Source: Spirochaetaceae bacterium (lineage in GTDB: Bacteria; Spirochaetota; Spirochaetia; Treponematales; Breznakiellaceae). From it: a stretch of DNA of 17,340 bases. A program made the translations under genes and the position numbers. Under the pieces are notes generated by a model. The model saw only the letters and a program-made list of their open reading frames with translations, did no database searches and was not told where the DNA came from. Shown in pieces: positions 1-6,900 of this stretch; within the stretch, counting starts at the first letter, position 1, and every line of letters begins with the position of its first letter. The DNA lies in the NCBI GenBank assembly GCA_031265635.1, contig JAISCK010000119.1, forward strand, positions 1 to 17,340. The letters are read 5' to 3'.

Positions 1-151
1 ATAAAATGCTCTGAAGTTATGAAATAGTAATAAAAAAGTAGAAAAAAAGGCATATAGAAGGAATATGAGAAAAAACTGGCAAAGTAGCATTTCTACTGAA
101 CGGAAATAGGGCTCATTTCTACTGAACGGCGACACAGAACTTCTCCGGCTC
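1..151. other. AT-rich upstream intergenic stretch
   Basis: No coding sequence is supported on either strand. The first 80 bases are strongly A-rich on the + strand, unlike the G+C-rich genes that follow, and end in the direct repeats at 88-129. Such A-rich sequence upstream of a strong promoter can act as an UP element or bent DNA; this is inference. It could also be the non-coding tail after a gene outside the window. Confidence 0.5.
88..129 (+). repeat. Pair of 16-nt direct repeats upstream of the operon promoter
   Basis: CATTTCTACTGAACGG occurs exactly at 88-103 and again at 114-129, a 26-nt period (about 2.5 helical turns). A weaker related stretch, TTTTAGTAGAACGC, lies at 177-190 over the promoter -10 region. 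The second copy ends 22 nt before the -35 hexamer. Position and spacing suggest binding sites for a regulator of the promoter, but no protein family is recognised. AGTAG at 83-87 can also pair with CTACT at 93-97 in the first copy. Confidence 0.6.
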
Positions 152-180
152 TTGACATAAATTACCATATTCGCTATTTT
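152..180 (+). promoter_or_regulatory. Probable sigma70-type promoter of the tRNA-Thr/rpmG/secE-nusG operon
   Basis: A perfect -35 hexamer TTGACA at 152-157 is followed by a 17-nt spacer and TATTTT at 175-180 (four of six matches to TATAAT). Transcription would start near 187, about 70 nt upstream of tRNA-Thr. It is the best promoter-like sequence before the cluster, and every + strand gene downstream could be read from it. The assignment rests on sequence match only. Confidence 0.65.
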
Positions 181-210
181 AGTAGAACGCCTCATAATAT
201 GGAGGTTCTG

Positions 211-228
211 TCAAAACTTCAGTTTTGA
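211..228 (+). promoter_or_regulatory. Small hairpin in the 5' leader before tRNA-Thr
   Basis: TCAAAACT at 211-218 is complementary to AGTTTTGA at 221-228, separated by two bases, so a stem of about seven pairs with a four-base loop is likely. It lies between the predicted transcription start and tRNA-Thr. A role in processing the tRNA precursor is possible; no T run follows, so it is not a convincing terminator. Confidence 0.35.
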
Positions 229-258
229 AAGAGCGGTCTTAGATGTAGCAAGTATTGT

Positions 259-331
259 GCCCTTGTAGCTCAGTTGGCAGAGCATATCCATGGTAAGGAT
301 AAGGTCATCAGTTCGATTCTGATCGAGGGCT
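259..331 (+). tRNA. tRNA-Thr (anticodon GGT)
   Basis: A complete 73-nt cloverleaf. The acceptor GCCCTTG pairs with CGAGGGC (one G-T pair), the D arm is GCTC...GAGC, and the T arm is ATCAG TTCGATT CTGAT. The anticodon stem TATCC/GGATA encloses the loop ATGGTAA, with GGT at positions 34-36, which reads ACC and ACT threonine codons. The discriminator is T331. The 3' CCA is not encoded and must be added after transcription. It is the first gene downstream of the promoter at 152-180 and is probably cut from a shared transcript with rpmG and tRNA-Trp. Confidence 0.95.
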
Positions 332-361
332 AACTAAAAACAGCAAAGCTGTTTTTAGTTA
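331..361 (+). terminator. 14-bp perfect inverted repeat directly after tRNA-Thr (terminator or processing hairpin)
   Basis: TAACTAAAAACAGC (331-344) and GCTGTTTTTAGTTA (348-361) are exact complements around an AAA loop. The stem starts on the tRNA discriminator base, so it competes with or defines the tRNA 3' end. The core CAGC-AAA-GCTG followed by TTTTT resembles a weak intrinsic terminator, and the A run on the other arm would let it work in both directions. No T run follows the full stem. It may act as an attenuator or processing signal in front of rpmG. Confidence 0.5.
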
Positions 362-392
362 TAGTGGGCGGGAGTACGATAGCGGGGGAATT

Positions 393-566
393 ATGGCGAG
401 TAAAAAGACGGCGGTGGAACTCATCGCCCTGCAGTGCAGCGAATGTAAACGGAAGAACTATACAACCGCCAAAAACAGGCGGAACACCCAGGAAAAGCTG
501 GAACTCAAAAAATATTGTCCTTTTGACAGGAAGCATACCCTGCATAAAGAGACCAAGATTAAGTAG
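393..566 (+). CDS. rpmG: 50S ribosomal protein L33
   Basis: The 57-residue product starts MASKKTAVELIALQCSECKR and continues with NYTT, KNRRN, KLELKKYCPF and RKHTLHKE, the full-length pattern of bacterial L33, a small protein of the large ribosomal subunit near the E site. Cysteines at 15, 18 and 42 match three zinc ligands of the C+ form. The usual fourth Cys is replaced by Asp45, so metal binding may be altered or use Asp. The ATG at 393 has a weak GGGGGA (384-389) very close in front. It lies between two tRNA genes, an arrangement expected in the rpmG-tRNA-Trp-secE-nusG clusters of spirochetes. The call is secure from sequence similarity despite the short length. Confidence 0.95.
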   Translation: MASKKTAVELIALQCSECKRKNYTTAKNRRNTQEKLELKKYCPFDRKHTLHKETKIK

Positions 567-571
567 AGATT

Positions 572-644
<73 letters not shown>

Positions 645-682
645 AGAGTAATACAGGAACGGCGCAGGCTTTGAAGGGGGGC

Positions 683-726
683 GCCTACTGCGCCTGGAGG
701 CGTATTTTGTTGGTAAAGAGGGCGGT
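683..726 (+). pseudogene. Degenerate partial duplication of tRNA-Trp
   Basis: GCCTACTGCGCCTG at 683-696 repeats exactly the last 14 bases of tRNA-Trp (631-644). Immediately after it, from AGGCGTAT at 698-705 through GTTGGTA at 709-715 to GGCGGT at 721-726, the sequence follows the first 31 bases of tRNA-Trp (572-602) with a 3-base gap and a few changes. The order (3' end, then 5' end of a next copy) is what a tandem duplication followed by decay would leave. The last part now supplies the secE ribosome binding site AGAGGG (717-722). It cannot fold as a tRNA. The relationship is seen directly; the history is inference. Confidence 0.6.
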
Positions 727-906
727 ATGAGCAAACTGATGCAGTTTATAAAGGAATCCTACGCGGAACTGAGAAAAGTCGTCTGGCCCAGCCGGGAAGA
801 TGTGGTCAGTTCGGTCAAGGTTGTGATTGTTTCTACCATTTTGTTTGCCGCTATTTTGGGCCTGGTGGATGTAGTCCTCCTCCTTGGCGTGCGGGCAATA
901 TTCTGA
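727..906 (+). CDS. secE: Preprotein translocase subunit SecE
   Basis: The 59-residue product begins MSKLMQFIKESYAELRKV, has the family motif VVWPSREDV (residues 18-26) in its amphipathic surface helix, and ends in one membrane segment (about 28-55). This is the short, single-span SecE found outside the proteobacteria. SecE clamps the two halves of SecY in the inner-membrane protein export channel. The ATG at 727 has AGAGGG at 717-722, four bases upstream. nusG follows after 17 nt, the classic secE-nusG pair. Family length and motif make the call firm even though the gene is small. Confidence 0.95.
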   Translation: MSKLMQFIKESYAELRKVVWPSREDVVSSVKVVIVSTILFAAILGLVDVVLLLGVRAIF

Positions 907-923
907 CATAAAAAGGTATACCC

Positions 924-1481
924 ATGGCTACAGGCTGGTATGTGCTTCATACCTATTCAGGATACGAAAACAAAATCGAAAAAACCATACGCATGATGGT
1001 TAGCTCAGGGGACCTGGATAAGGAAATCGTGCGGGATATTAAGGTTCCCCAGGAAGAGGTCGTTGAGGTCAAAGACGGCAAGAAGCGGACCCTGACCAAA
1101 AAATTTCTTCCCGGTTATATACTTGTTGAAATGGACCTTCCCGAGCTTGACTGGAAGACAAGCTGTTCCCGGATAAAAAAGATACAGGGTGTTACCGGCT
1201 TTGTGGGTACTCCTGCCGACAAAAGGCCCCAGCCCCTTTCCGGCGACGAGGCCCGGGCCATACTGCAAAAAACAGGCGAAATAAAGGGAGAGAGGCCGGT
1301 AAGGGCGCGGCAGAGTTTTTCCGCCGGCGAGCAGGTTAAAATTATTGACGGTCCCTTTGAGTCCTTTACCGGCACTATCGAAGAAGTCAACCAGGAAAAG
1401 AACAAGCTCAAGGTCATGGTTGGTATTTTCGGCAGAAATACGCCGGTAGAAGTCGATCTTTTACAGGTAGAAAAGGTGTAG
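924..1481 (+). CDS. nusG: Transcription termination/antitermination factor NusG
   Basis: The 185-residue protein starts MATGWYVLHTYSGYENKIEK, the NGN-domain signature. The NGN domain covers about residues 3-120 and includes KKFLPGYILVEMDL and TGFVGT. A linker leads to the KOW domain at about 130-185 (FSAGEQVKIIDGPFESFTG...VEVDLLQVEKV). NusG binds the RNA polymerase clamp, suppresses pausing and links the polymerase to Rho or the ribosome. The length matches the family (about 180). AAAGG at 912-916 precedes the ATG by seven bases. It acts on the polymerase encoded 3-8 kb downstream in the same cluster. Confidence 0.97.
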   Translation: MATGWYVLHTYSGYENKIEKTIRMMVSSGDLDKEIVRDIKVPQEEVVEVKDGKKRTLTKKFLPGYILVEMDLPELDWKTSCSRIKKIQGVTGFVGTPADKRPQPLSGDEARAILQKTGEIKGERPVRARQSFSAGEQVKIIDGPFESFTGTIEEVNQEKNKLKVMVGIFGRNTPVEVDLLQVEKV

Positions 1482-1514
1482 TTTCCCGCTGGCGTTCCCC
1501 GTCCGCGGATTATG

Positions 1515-1572
1515 TGTGGGAGAGGCCGGAAAACGGTCTCGTTAGCCTGATGTTGCGTTCAGGCGCACCACA
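1515..1572 (+). promoter_or_regulatory. Candidate ribosomal protein L1 leader (three-way junction) before rplK
   Basis: TGTGG (1515-1519) pairs with CCACA (1568-1572) and closes two hairpins. The first is GAGA/TCTC with CCG/CGG (1520-1540) and a GG bulge. The second is GCCTGA/TCAGGC (1545-1564). The structure ends two bases before the rplK ribosome binding site GGAG (1575-1578). The strand TGTGGGAGAGGC and the partner ACCAC resemble the GUGGGAGGC...ACCAC base of the L1-binding stalk of 23S rRNA (recalled E. coli sequence). L1 is known to repress its own L11-L1 mRNA by binding such a mimic. Pairings are seen; the L1 role is inference. Confidence 0.55.
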
Positions 1573-1583
1573 AAGGAGTTTTT

Positions 1584-2015
1584 ATGGCAAAGAAAAAGAT
1601 TGCCGCGTTAATCAAACTGCAGTGCCCGGCGGGCAAGGCCACTCCGGCCCCGCCCGTAGGCCCTGCCCTGGGTCCCCACGGGGTCAGCGCCCCCCAGTTT
1701 GTCCAGCAGTTTAATGACAGGACAAAGGCTATGGAGGCGGGTCTCATCATACCGGTGGTCATCACCGTATACGCGGACAAGTCCTTTACCTTCATCCTCA
1801 AGACCCCGCCCGCGGCGGTCCTGATCAAGAAGGCTATTGGCCTCGAAAAAGGTTCCGGGGAGCCTCACAAGAACAAGGTGGGTAAAATTCCGCGGGCCAA
1901 ACTTGAAGAAATCGCCAAGTTAAAGATGGCCGATCTTTCCGCCAATGACCTTGACGCGGCAACGCGCATCATCGCCGGAACCGCCCGGTCCATGGGTGTG
2001 GAGGTGGAAAAATGA
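1584..2015 (+). CDS. rplK: 50S ribosomal protein L11
   Basis: The 143-residue product has the L11 pattern: an N-terminal domain with KLQCPAGKATPAPPVGPALGPHGV (first ~35 residues, the proline-rich thiostrepton-contact region) and FNDRTK, then a C-terminal rRNA-binding domain with GSGEPHKNKVG and the closing AGTARSMGVEV. L11 binds the GTPase-associated centre of 23S rRNA and helps elongation factors act. The length is normal (about 141-143). GGAG at 1575-1578 precedes the ATG by five bases. Its stop codon overlaps the rplA start (ATGA), so the two are probably translationally coupled. Confidence 0.97.
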   Translation: MAKKKIAALIKLQCPAGKATPAPPVGPALGPHGVSAPQFVQQFNDRTKAMEAGLIIPVVITVYADKSFTFILKTPPAAVLIKKAIGLEKGSGEPHKNKVGKIPRAKLEEIAKLKMADLSANDLDAATRIIAGTARSMGVEVEK

Positions 2016-2686
2016 AGCGCGGAAAAAAATACACCGAGACAGTCAAGAAATATGACAGGGCTGTTTTCCATCCTCTTCCGAATGCCCTGGATCTGCTCAA
2101 GACCCTTTCCTATGCGAAGTTTGACGAGAGCGTGGATCTTTCGGTAAAGCTCAACCTCAAGAAAAACCAGTCCGTGCGCGACACGGTGGTGCTTCCCAAC
2201 CAGTTCAAGGGCGAAAAGCGCGTTCTTGTGTTCTGCAAGGGTGAAAAAGAAAAAGAAGCCCAGGAAGCGGGGGCCGCCTTTGTGGGCGCCGATGACCTTA
2301 TCGAAAAAATCAAGGGCGGCTGGCTTGATTTTGACGTTGCCGTGGCGACGCCCGATATGATGAAGGACGTGGGCAAGCTCGGCATGGTTCTTGGCCGCAG
2401 GGGGCTCATGCCCAATCCCAAGACCGGAACCGTTACCTTCGATATTAAAACAGCCCTGGCCGAATTAAAAAAAGGCCGGGTGGAATTCAGGGCCGACAAA
2501 ACCGGCGTCGTGCATCTGGCGGTGGGCAGGGTTTCCATGGACAGCGCCAAAGTCGCCGAGAATATACAGACCGTGATTGCCGAAATCAAGCGGAAGAAAC
2601 CCGTCGACGCAAAGGGCGATTTTATCCAGACCATTTCGGTCAGCTCCACAATGGGCCCCGGAATATGGGTCAAGAGCGAGGAGTAG
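2012..2686 (+). CDS. rplA: 50S ribosomal protein L1
   Basis: The 224-residue protein contains the L1 signatures: FDESVDLSVKLNLKKNQSVRDTVVLP near the N terminus, GRRGLMPNPKTGTV in the second domain, and a C-terminal end with FIQTISVSSTMGPG. L1 binds the mobile L1 stalk of 23S rRNA and assists release of deacylated tRNA. In many bacteria it also represses its own mRNA, and the candidate target lies in front of rplK. The start ATG overlaps the rplK stop by four bases, with GGAGG (2000-2004) inside rplK as ribosome binding site. The length is slightly below E. coli L1 (234), within the family range. Confidence 0.97.
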   Translation: MKRGKKYTETVKKYDRAVFHPLPNALDLLKTLSYAKFDESVDLSVKLNLKKNQSVRDTVVLPNQFKGEKRVLVFCKGEKEKEAQEAGAAFVGADDLIEKIKGGWLDFDVAVATPDMMKDVGKLGMVLGRRGLMPNPKTGTVTFDIKTALAELKKGRVEFRADKTGVVHLAVGRVSMDSAKVAENIQTVIAEIKRKKPVDAKGDFIQTISVSSTMGPGIWVKSEE

Positions 2687-2689
2687 ACC

Positions 2690-3235
2690 ATGGCAATAGT
2701 AGCGAAGAAAATACAGGAAGCGAAAACAGTTGCTATAAAGGAGCTTAAAGATACTTTCGGTACGGCTCCGGATTTTATCTTTGCCGATTACCGGGGACTT
2801 ACGGTAGAGCAGATTACCGCCCTGCGCAAGCAGCTCCGGGAAAAGTCCGCCCGGTTTACGGTGGTAAAAAACAATTTTGCCCGCATAGCCTTTGAGGAAC
2901 TCAAGGCTCCCGATGTGGGCGCGTACCTTTCCGGCCCGACCGCCGTGGCGATTTCGCCCAGGGATTCAAATGAGGTAGCCAGGATACTCTTTAATTTTGT
3001 TAAAGAGGCTCCGGTTCTCAAAATAAAAGGCGCCCTGATCGGCGATTCCGTATATGACGCCGCCCAGGCCGAAGCCTTTTCCCGGCTGCCCGGCAGGCTG
3101 GAGCTTATTTCCATGCTTATGTCGGTGATGAACGGACCGGTACGGAATCTTGCCGCGGCGCTCAATGATGTGCCTTCGCGGCTTGTGCGTACCGTCAAGG
3201 CCATTGCCGATAAAAAGGCCGAAGGAGCCGCGTAA
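2690..3235 (+). CDS. rplJ: 50S ribosomal protein L10
   Basis: The 181-residue product has the L10 features: DFIFADYRGLTVEQITALRKQLR, then FTVVKNNFARIAFEE and YLSGPTAVA. A C-terminal helix with LISMLMSVMNGPVRNLAAALNDVPSRLVRTVKAIADKK provides the docking platform for L12 dimers. L10 anchors the L12 stalk to the ribosome. It starts only three bases after the rplA stop, with GAGGAG (2678-2683) overlapping the end of rplA, so there is no space for the separate L10 leader known from other bacteria. It is slightly longer than E. coli L10 (165), mostly in the C-terminal helix region. Confidence 0.96.
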   Translation: MAIVAKKIQEAKTVAIKELKDTFGTAPDFIFADYRGLTVEQITALRKQLREKSARFTVVKNNFARIAFEELKAPDVGAYLSGPTAVAISPRDSNEVARILFNFVKEAPVLKIKGALIGDSVYDAAQAEAFSRLPGRLELISMLMSVMNGPVRNLAAALNDVPSRLVRTVKAIADKKAEGAA

Positions 3236-3253
3236 CCTGGTGTTTTAAGTTGT

Positions 3254-3344
3254 GGGTCTGTCAGGCTTCTCCGGGTAATTCCGGACGCTGTCGTTCCTGT
3301 CGGACCCTTCCCGGATTTGTCCGGGCGCGTTTCGTATGACGCGC
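3254..3344 (+). promoter_or_regulatory. Three stacked hairpins in the rplJ-rplL gap
   Basis: The 135-nt gap can fold into three consecutive hairpins. The first is a 12-bp stem with one mismatch, GGGTCTGTCAGG (3254-3265) against CCTGTCGGACCC (3296-3307), enclosing a CCGG/CCGG mini-stem. The second is CCCGGA-TTTG-TCCGGG (3310-3325). The third is GCGCGT/ACGCGC (about 3325-3344). No T run follows, so this is not an intrinsic terminator. The rplL ribosome binding site AGGAG comes just after. A function in mRNA processing, stability or L10/L12-dependent control, helping produce several L12 copies per L10, is plausible but inferred. Confidence 0.55.
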
Positions 3345-3370
3345 GTATATCAATTTTAGGAGAAGATAAT

Positions 3371-3754
3371 ATGGCAGCCACAAAAGAAGAGATTTTAGAG
3401 GCGATTTCGTCCATGACCGTTCTGGAGGTTTCCGAACTGGTTAAAGCAATGGAGGAAAAATTCGGCGTTTCCGCGGCGGCTCCCGTAGCTATTGCCGCGG
3501 CCGCGGCTCCCGGAGCGGCTGCTGAGGCGGCCGAGGAAAAAACGGAATTCACCGTTGTTCTTAAAGCCTTTGATGACACGAAAAAAATCGCCGTCATCAA
3601 AGAGGTCAGGGCCGTTACCGGTCTGGGCCTTAAGGAAGCCAAGGACCTTGTCGAAGGCGCTCCCAAGCCCCTTAAGGAAAATGTCTCCAAAGATGAGGCA
3701 AACAAGATCAAGGAAACGGTTACTGCCGCCGGCGGTACAGTTGAGATTCAGTAA
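3371..3754 (+). CDS. rplL: 50S ribosomal protein L7/L12
   Basis: The 127-residue protein has an N-terminal dimerisation domain (1-33, EEILEAISSMTVLEVSELVK), an Ala/Pro-rich hinge (34-55) and the globular C-terminal domain (56-127, with TGLGLKEAKDLVEGAPKPLK), which recruits translational GTPases. The length is typical. The start chosen is the ATG at 3371 with AGGAGAAG in front; an upstream in-frame TTG at 3317 is rejected because it would add residues foreign to the family and reach into a hairpin. L12 is needed in several copies per ribosome, and it is flanked by structured gaps on both sides that could set its level relative to rplJ and rpoB. Confidence 0.97.
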   Translation: MAATKEEILEAISSMTVLEVSELVKAMEEKFGVSAAAPVAIAAAAAPGAAAEAAEEKTEFTVVLKAFDDTKKIAVIKEVRAVTGLGLKEAKDLVEGAPKPLKENVSKDEANKIKETVTAAGGTVEIQ

Positions 3755-3808
3755 GACGGGTTGTACGGAAGATACGGTATTTTATACGCAGATCCTGGCG
3801 TCTTTTTG

Positions 3809-3861
3809 CCTGGTTCCGGTTTTGGCCGGTTCAGGGCGGAAAGCCGCCGGGCTGTCTTTTT
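3809..3861 (+). terminator. Candidate attenuator in the rplL-rpoB gap
   Basis: An imperfect hairpin (CCTG 3809-3812 and CCGG 3816-3819 against CCGG 3826-3829 and CAGG 3832-3835) is followed by a tight GC hairpin, GGCGG-AAAG-CCGCC (3835-3848). TTTTT comes at 3857-3861, eight bases after the stem. That distance is longer than in a classic intrinsic terminator, so only partial termination, or RNase processing, is likely. E. coli is known to have an attenuator and an RNase III site at the same place, which lower rpoBC relative to rplJL. The structures are seen; the function is an analogy. Confidence 0.45.
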
Positions 3862-3931
3862 ATCCGGGGACTTGCGGGCTTGCCGGACAGGTCCAATGTA
3901 AAAACGGCAAATTTATGCGAGGGGGTTTTGT

Positions 3932-6900
3932 ATGATGGCAAAAGGCAAAACAATCAATAGACGGAGTTATGTAGGGCAGGATATTCAGGATGTAATGGAA
4001 CTGCCCGATCTCGTTGATATTCAGCTTGCTTCGTATGAACGCTTCCTTCAGCGGGAAAAAGTCAGGGCAAAAAAGAATCTTGAAGCCCAGGGCCTGGAAG
4101 AAGTTTTCAGGACCACGTTCCCCATAGAGATACCCTCAGGGGATATGGTTCTGGAATATGATTACTATACCCTGGACGAGGACAACATTAAATTCTCCGA
4201 GCAGGAATGCAAGCAGAAGGGGCTTAGCTATGCGGTCCCCCTCAAGGCCAGAATCAACCTGATTTTCCAGACCACCGGCGAAATACGGCAGAAAGACATA
4301 TACATGGGCGACATACCCATCATGAGCGACCGGGGTACTTTTATCATCAACGGCGCCGAGCGGGTTGTGGTTTCCCAGATACACCGTTCACCGGGGGTTA
4401 TTTTCAGCCACGAGAAGGGGATATATTCTTCCCGCATCATTCCCTACCGGGGAAGCTGGCTGGAATTCGAAATAGACCAGAAACGGGAACTCATCTACGC
4501 CAAGATAGACCGGAAAAAACGCATACTGGGGTCCATATTCCTCAGGGCCCTGGGCTATGAAAGCCGGGAAGAAATCATAAAAGCCTTCTATACTACCGAA
4601 ACCCTTACCTTAAAGGATGACCGGCGCACCAAGGAAAAAATATCCGGGCGGGTGCTTGCTTCCACGGTCTGGGGCAAGGCCGAAGGCGACACCGAAGAGA
4701 AGAAAATGTACCGGGCCGGAGAAAAGCTCCATCCCCATGATATAGACGAACTTATAAGCCGGGGCGTCAGGACTGTGGATGTCATCAAGTTTGAAGGCGA
4801 GGATTCCCTCAATTCCCCCATGCTCCTCAACTGTTTTGAGCGGGAAGAAATCAAATTTGTAAAAGAGGACCCTTCCAGGGATGAGCCTTCACGGGAGGAC
4901 GCCCTCTCGGCGGTATACTCGGTGCTTATGCCCGGCGAGTCCATCACCGTCGAAGCGGCTGAAAAGGACCTTTTGGGCATGTTCTTTACCAGCCGCCGCT
5001 ATGACCTGGGTAAGGTTGGCCGCTACAAGCTCAACAAGAAATTCAATTATGCCAAAGCCCTCGATGATTTTACCCTGACCAGGCAGGACGTGATTGCCAC
5101 GATGAAATTCCTCATCAAGGTTTATGTGGGGGACGAAAATATCGACGACATAGACCACCTGGGAAACCGCCGGGTGCGCTCGGTGGGCGAGCTTATGGCC
5201 AACACCATGAAGACCGCGTTCAGCCGTATGGAGCGTATCGCCAAGGAAAGGATGAGCCTTAAAGAAACCGACACCATAAAGCCCCAGGATCTTATTTCCA
5301 TCAAACCCGTGGTTGCGGCGATAAAGGAATTTTTTGGCTCAAGCCAGCTTTCCCAGTTCATGGACCAGGTCAATCCCCTGGCCGAACTTACCCACAAGCG
5401 GCGCCTTAACGCCCTGGGGCCGGGGGGCCTTTCCAGGGACAGGGCGGGCTTTGAGGTCCGGGATGTTCACTACACCCATTACGGGCGCATGTGCCCCATA
5501 GAGACTCCCGAAGGGCCGAATATCGGCCTCATTGTTTCCCTTGCCAACTATACCAGGGTGAATGAATACGGCTTCCTCGAAACCCCCTACCGCAAGGTTT
5601 CCCGGGGCATGGCTACCAGGGATATTGAATACCTTTCGGCCATGGACGAGGACCGCTATTACATAGCCCAGGCTTCGGCGGCCCTCAACGGCGACGGTTC
5701 CTTTGCGGACAAGCAGATTTCCTGCCGCCGCCAGGGCGACTATACCACCAGGGCGCCCGAAGACATTCAATATATGGACGTATCGCCCAAACAGATTATT
5801 TCGGTATCCGCCTCGCTGATTCCCTTTCTTGAGCATGACGACGCCAACCGGGCCCTCATGGGTTCCAACATGCAGCGCCAGGCCGTGCCCCTGGTTTTCC
5901 CCGAAGCGCCCAGGGTGGGGACCGGCATGGAAGGCAAGTGCGCCTATGATTCGGGGGTTCTGATCAAAGCACGGAGATCGGGAACCGTGGTCAGGGTCAG
6001 CTCCCGGGAAGTGGCGATAAAGAACGACAGGGCCGGCAAGGATGATCTTGATATTTACCCCCTCATCAAATACCAGAGGACCAATCAGGACACCTGCTAC
6101 AACCAGCGGCCTGTGGTCAAAAAGGGCGAAAAGGTTATTGCCGGCCAGGTTATTGCCGACGGCCCTGCCACAAGGAACGGCGAGCTTGCTCTGGGCAGGA
6201 ACATACTTGTGGGTTTCATGCCCTGGAACGGCTATAACTACGAAGATTCAATCCTTATTTCCGAAAGGGTGGTAAAGGACGATATGTTCACTTCCATCCA
6301 TATTAAGGAATTTATTACCGAAGTGCGGGAAACCAAGCTGGGGCCCGAAAAGATAACCAGGGATATTCCCAACACGTCGGAAAAGAGCCTCGACAATCTT
6401 GACGCCGAAGGCATCATACGGGTCGGCGCCAAGGTGCGTTCAGGAGACATACTGGTTGGTAAGGTAACGCCCAAAAGCGAGACAGAAACCACCCCGGAAT
6501 TCAAGCTCCTTAATTCAATATTCGGTGAAAAGGCCAAGGAAGTGCGGGACTCAAGTCTCAGGGTGCCCCACGGCATTGAGGGGACCATCATCGACATACA
6601 GCGGCTCAAGCGTACCGCGGGAGACGATCTTAACCCCGGCGTTGACGAAGTGGTCAAGGTCCTCATCGCCACCAAGCGCAAGCTCCGCGAGGGAGACAAG
6701 ATGGCCGGCCGCCACGGCAACAAGGGCGTTGTGGCGCGCATACTGCCCGAGGAGGATATGCCGTACATGGAAGACGGTACGCCCCTTGACCTGTGCCTCA
6801 CGCCGCTGGGGGTTCCTTCCCGGATGAACATAGGCCAGCTCCTTGAGACCGAACTGGGCTGGGCGGCCAGTACCCTGGATGAATGGTTCCAGGTGCCGGT

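Noticed and set aside
88..129. CRISPR-like repeat (ATTTCTACT resembles the start of some type V repeats)
   Set aside because: Only two copies with a 10-nt interval, no matching hairpin end, and no cas genes; operator-like repeats before a promoter fit better.
3317..3370. Longer rplL starting at TTG 3317
   Set aside because: The extension is not L12-like, lacks a good ribosome binding site and overlaps a strong hairpin; ATG 3371 with AGGAG fits family and spacing.
2788..3711. Long - strand open frame of 307 codons across rplJ and rplL
   Set aside because: It is antisense to two certain ribosomal protein genes, with a low-complexity Ser/Ala-rich product and no recognisable domain.
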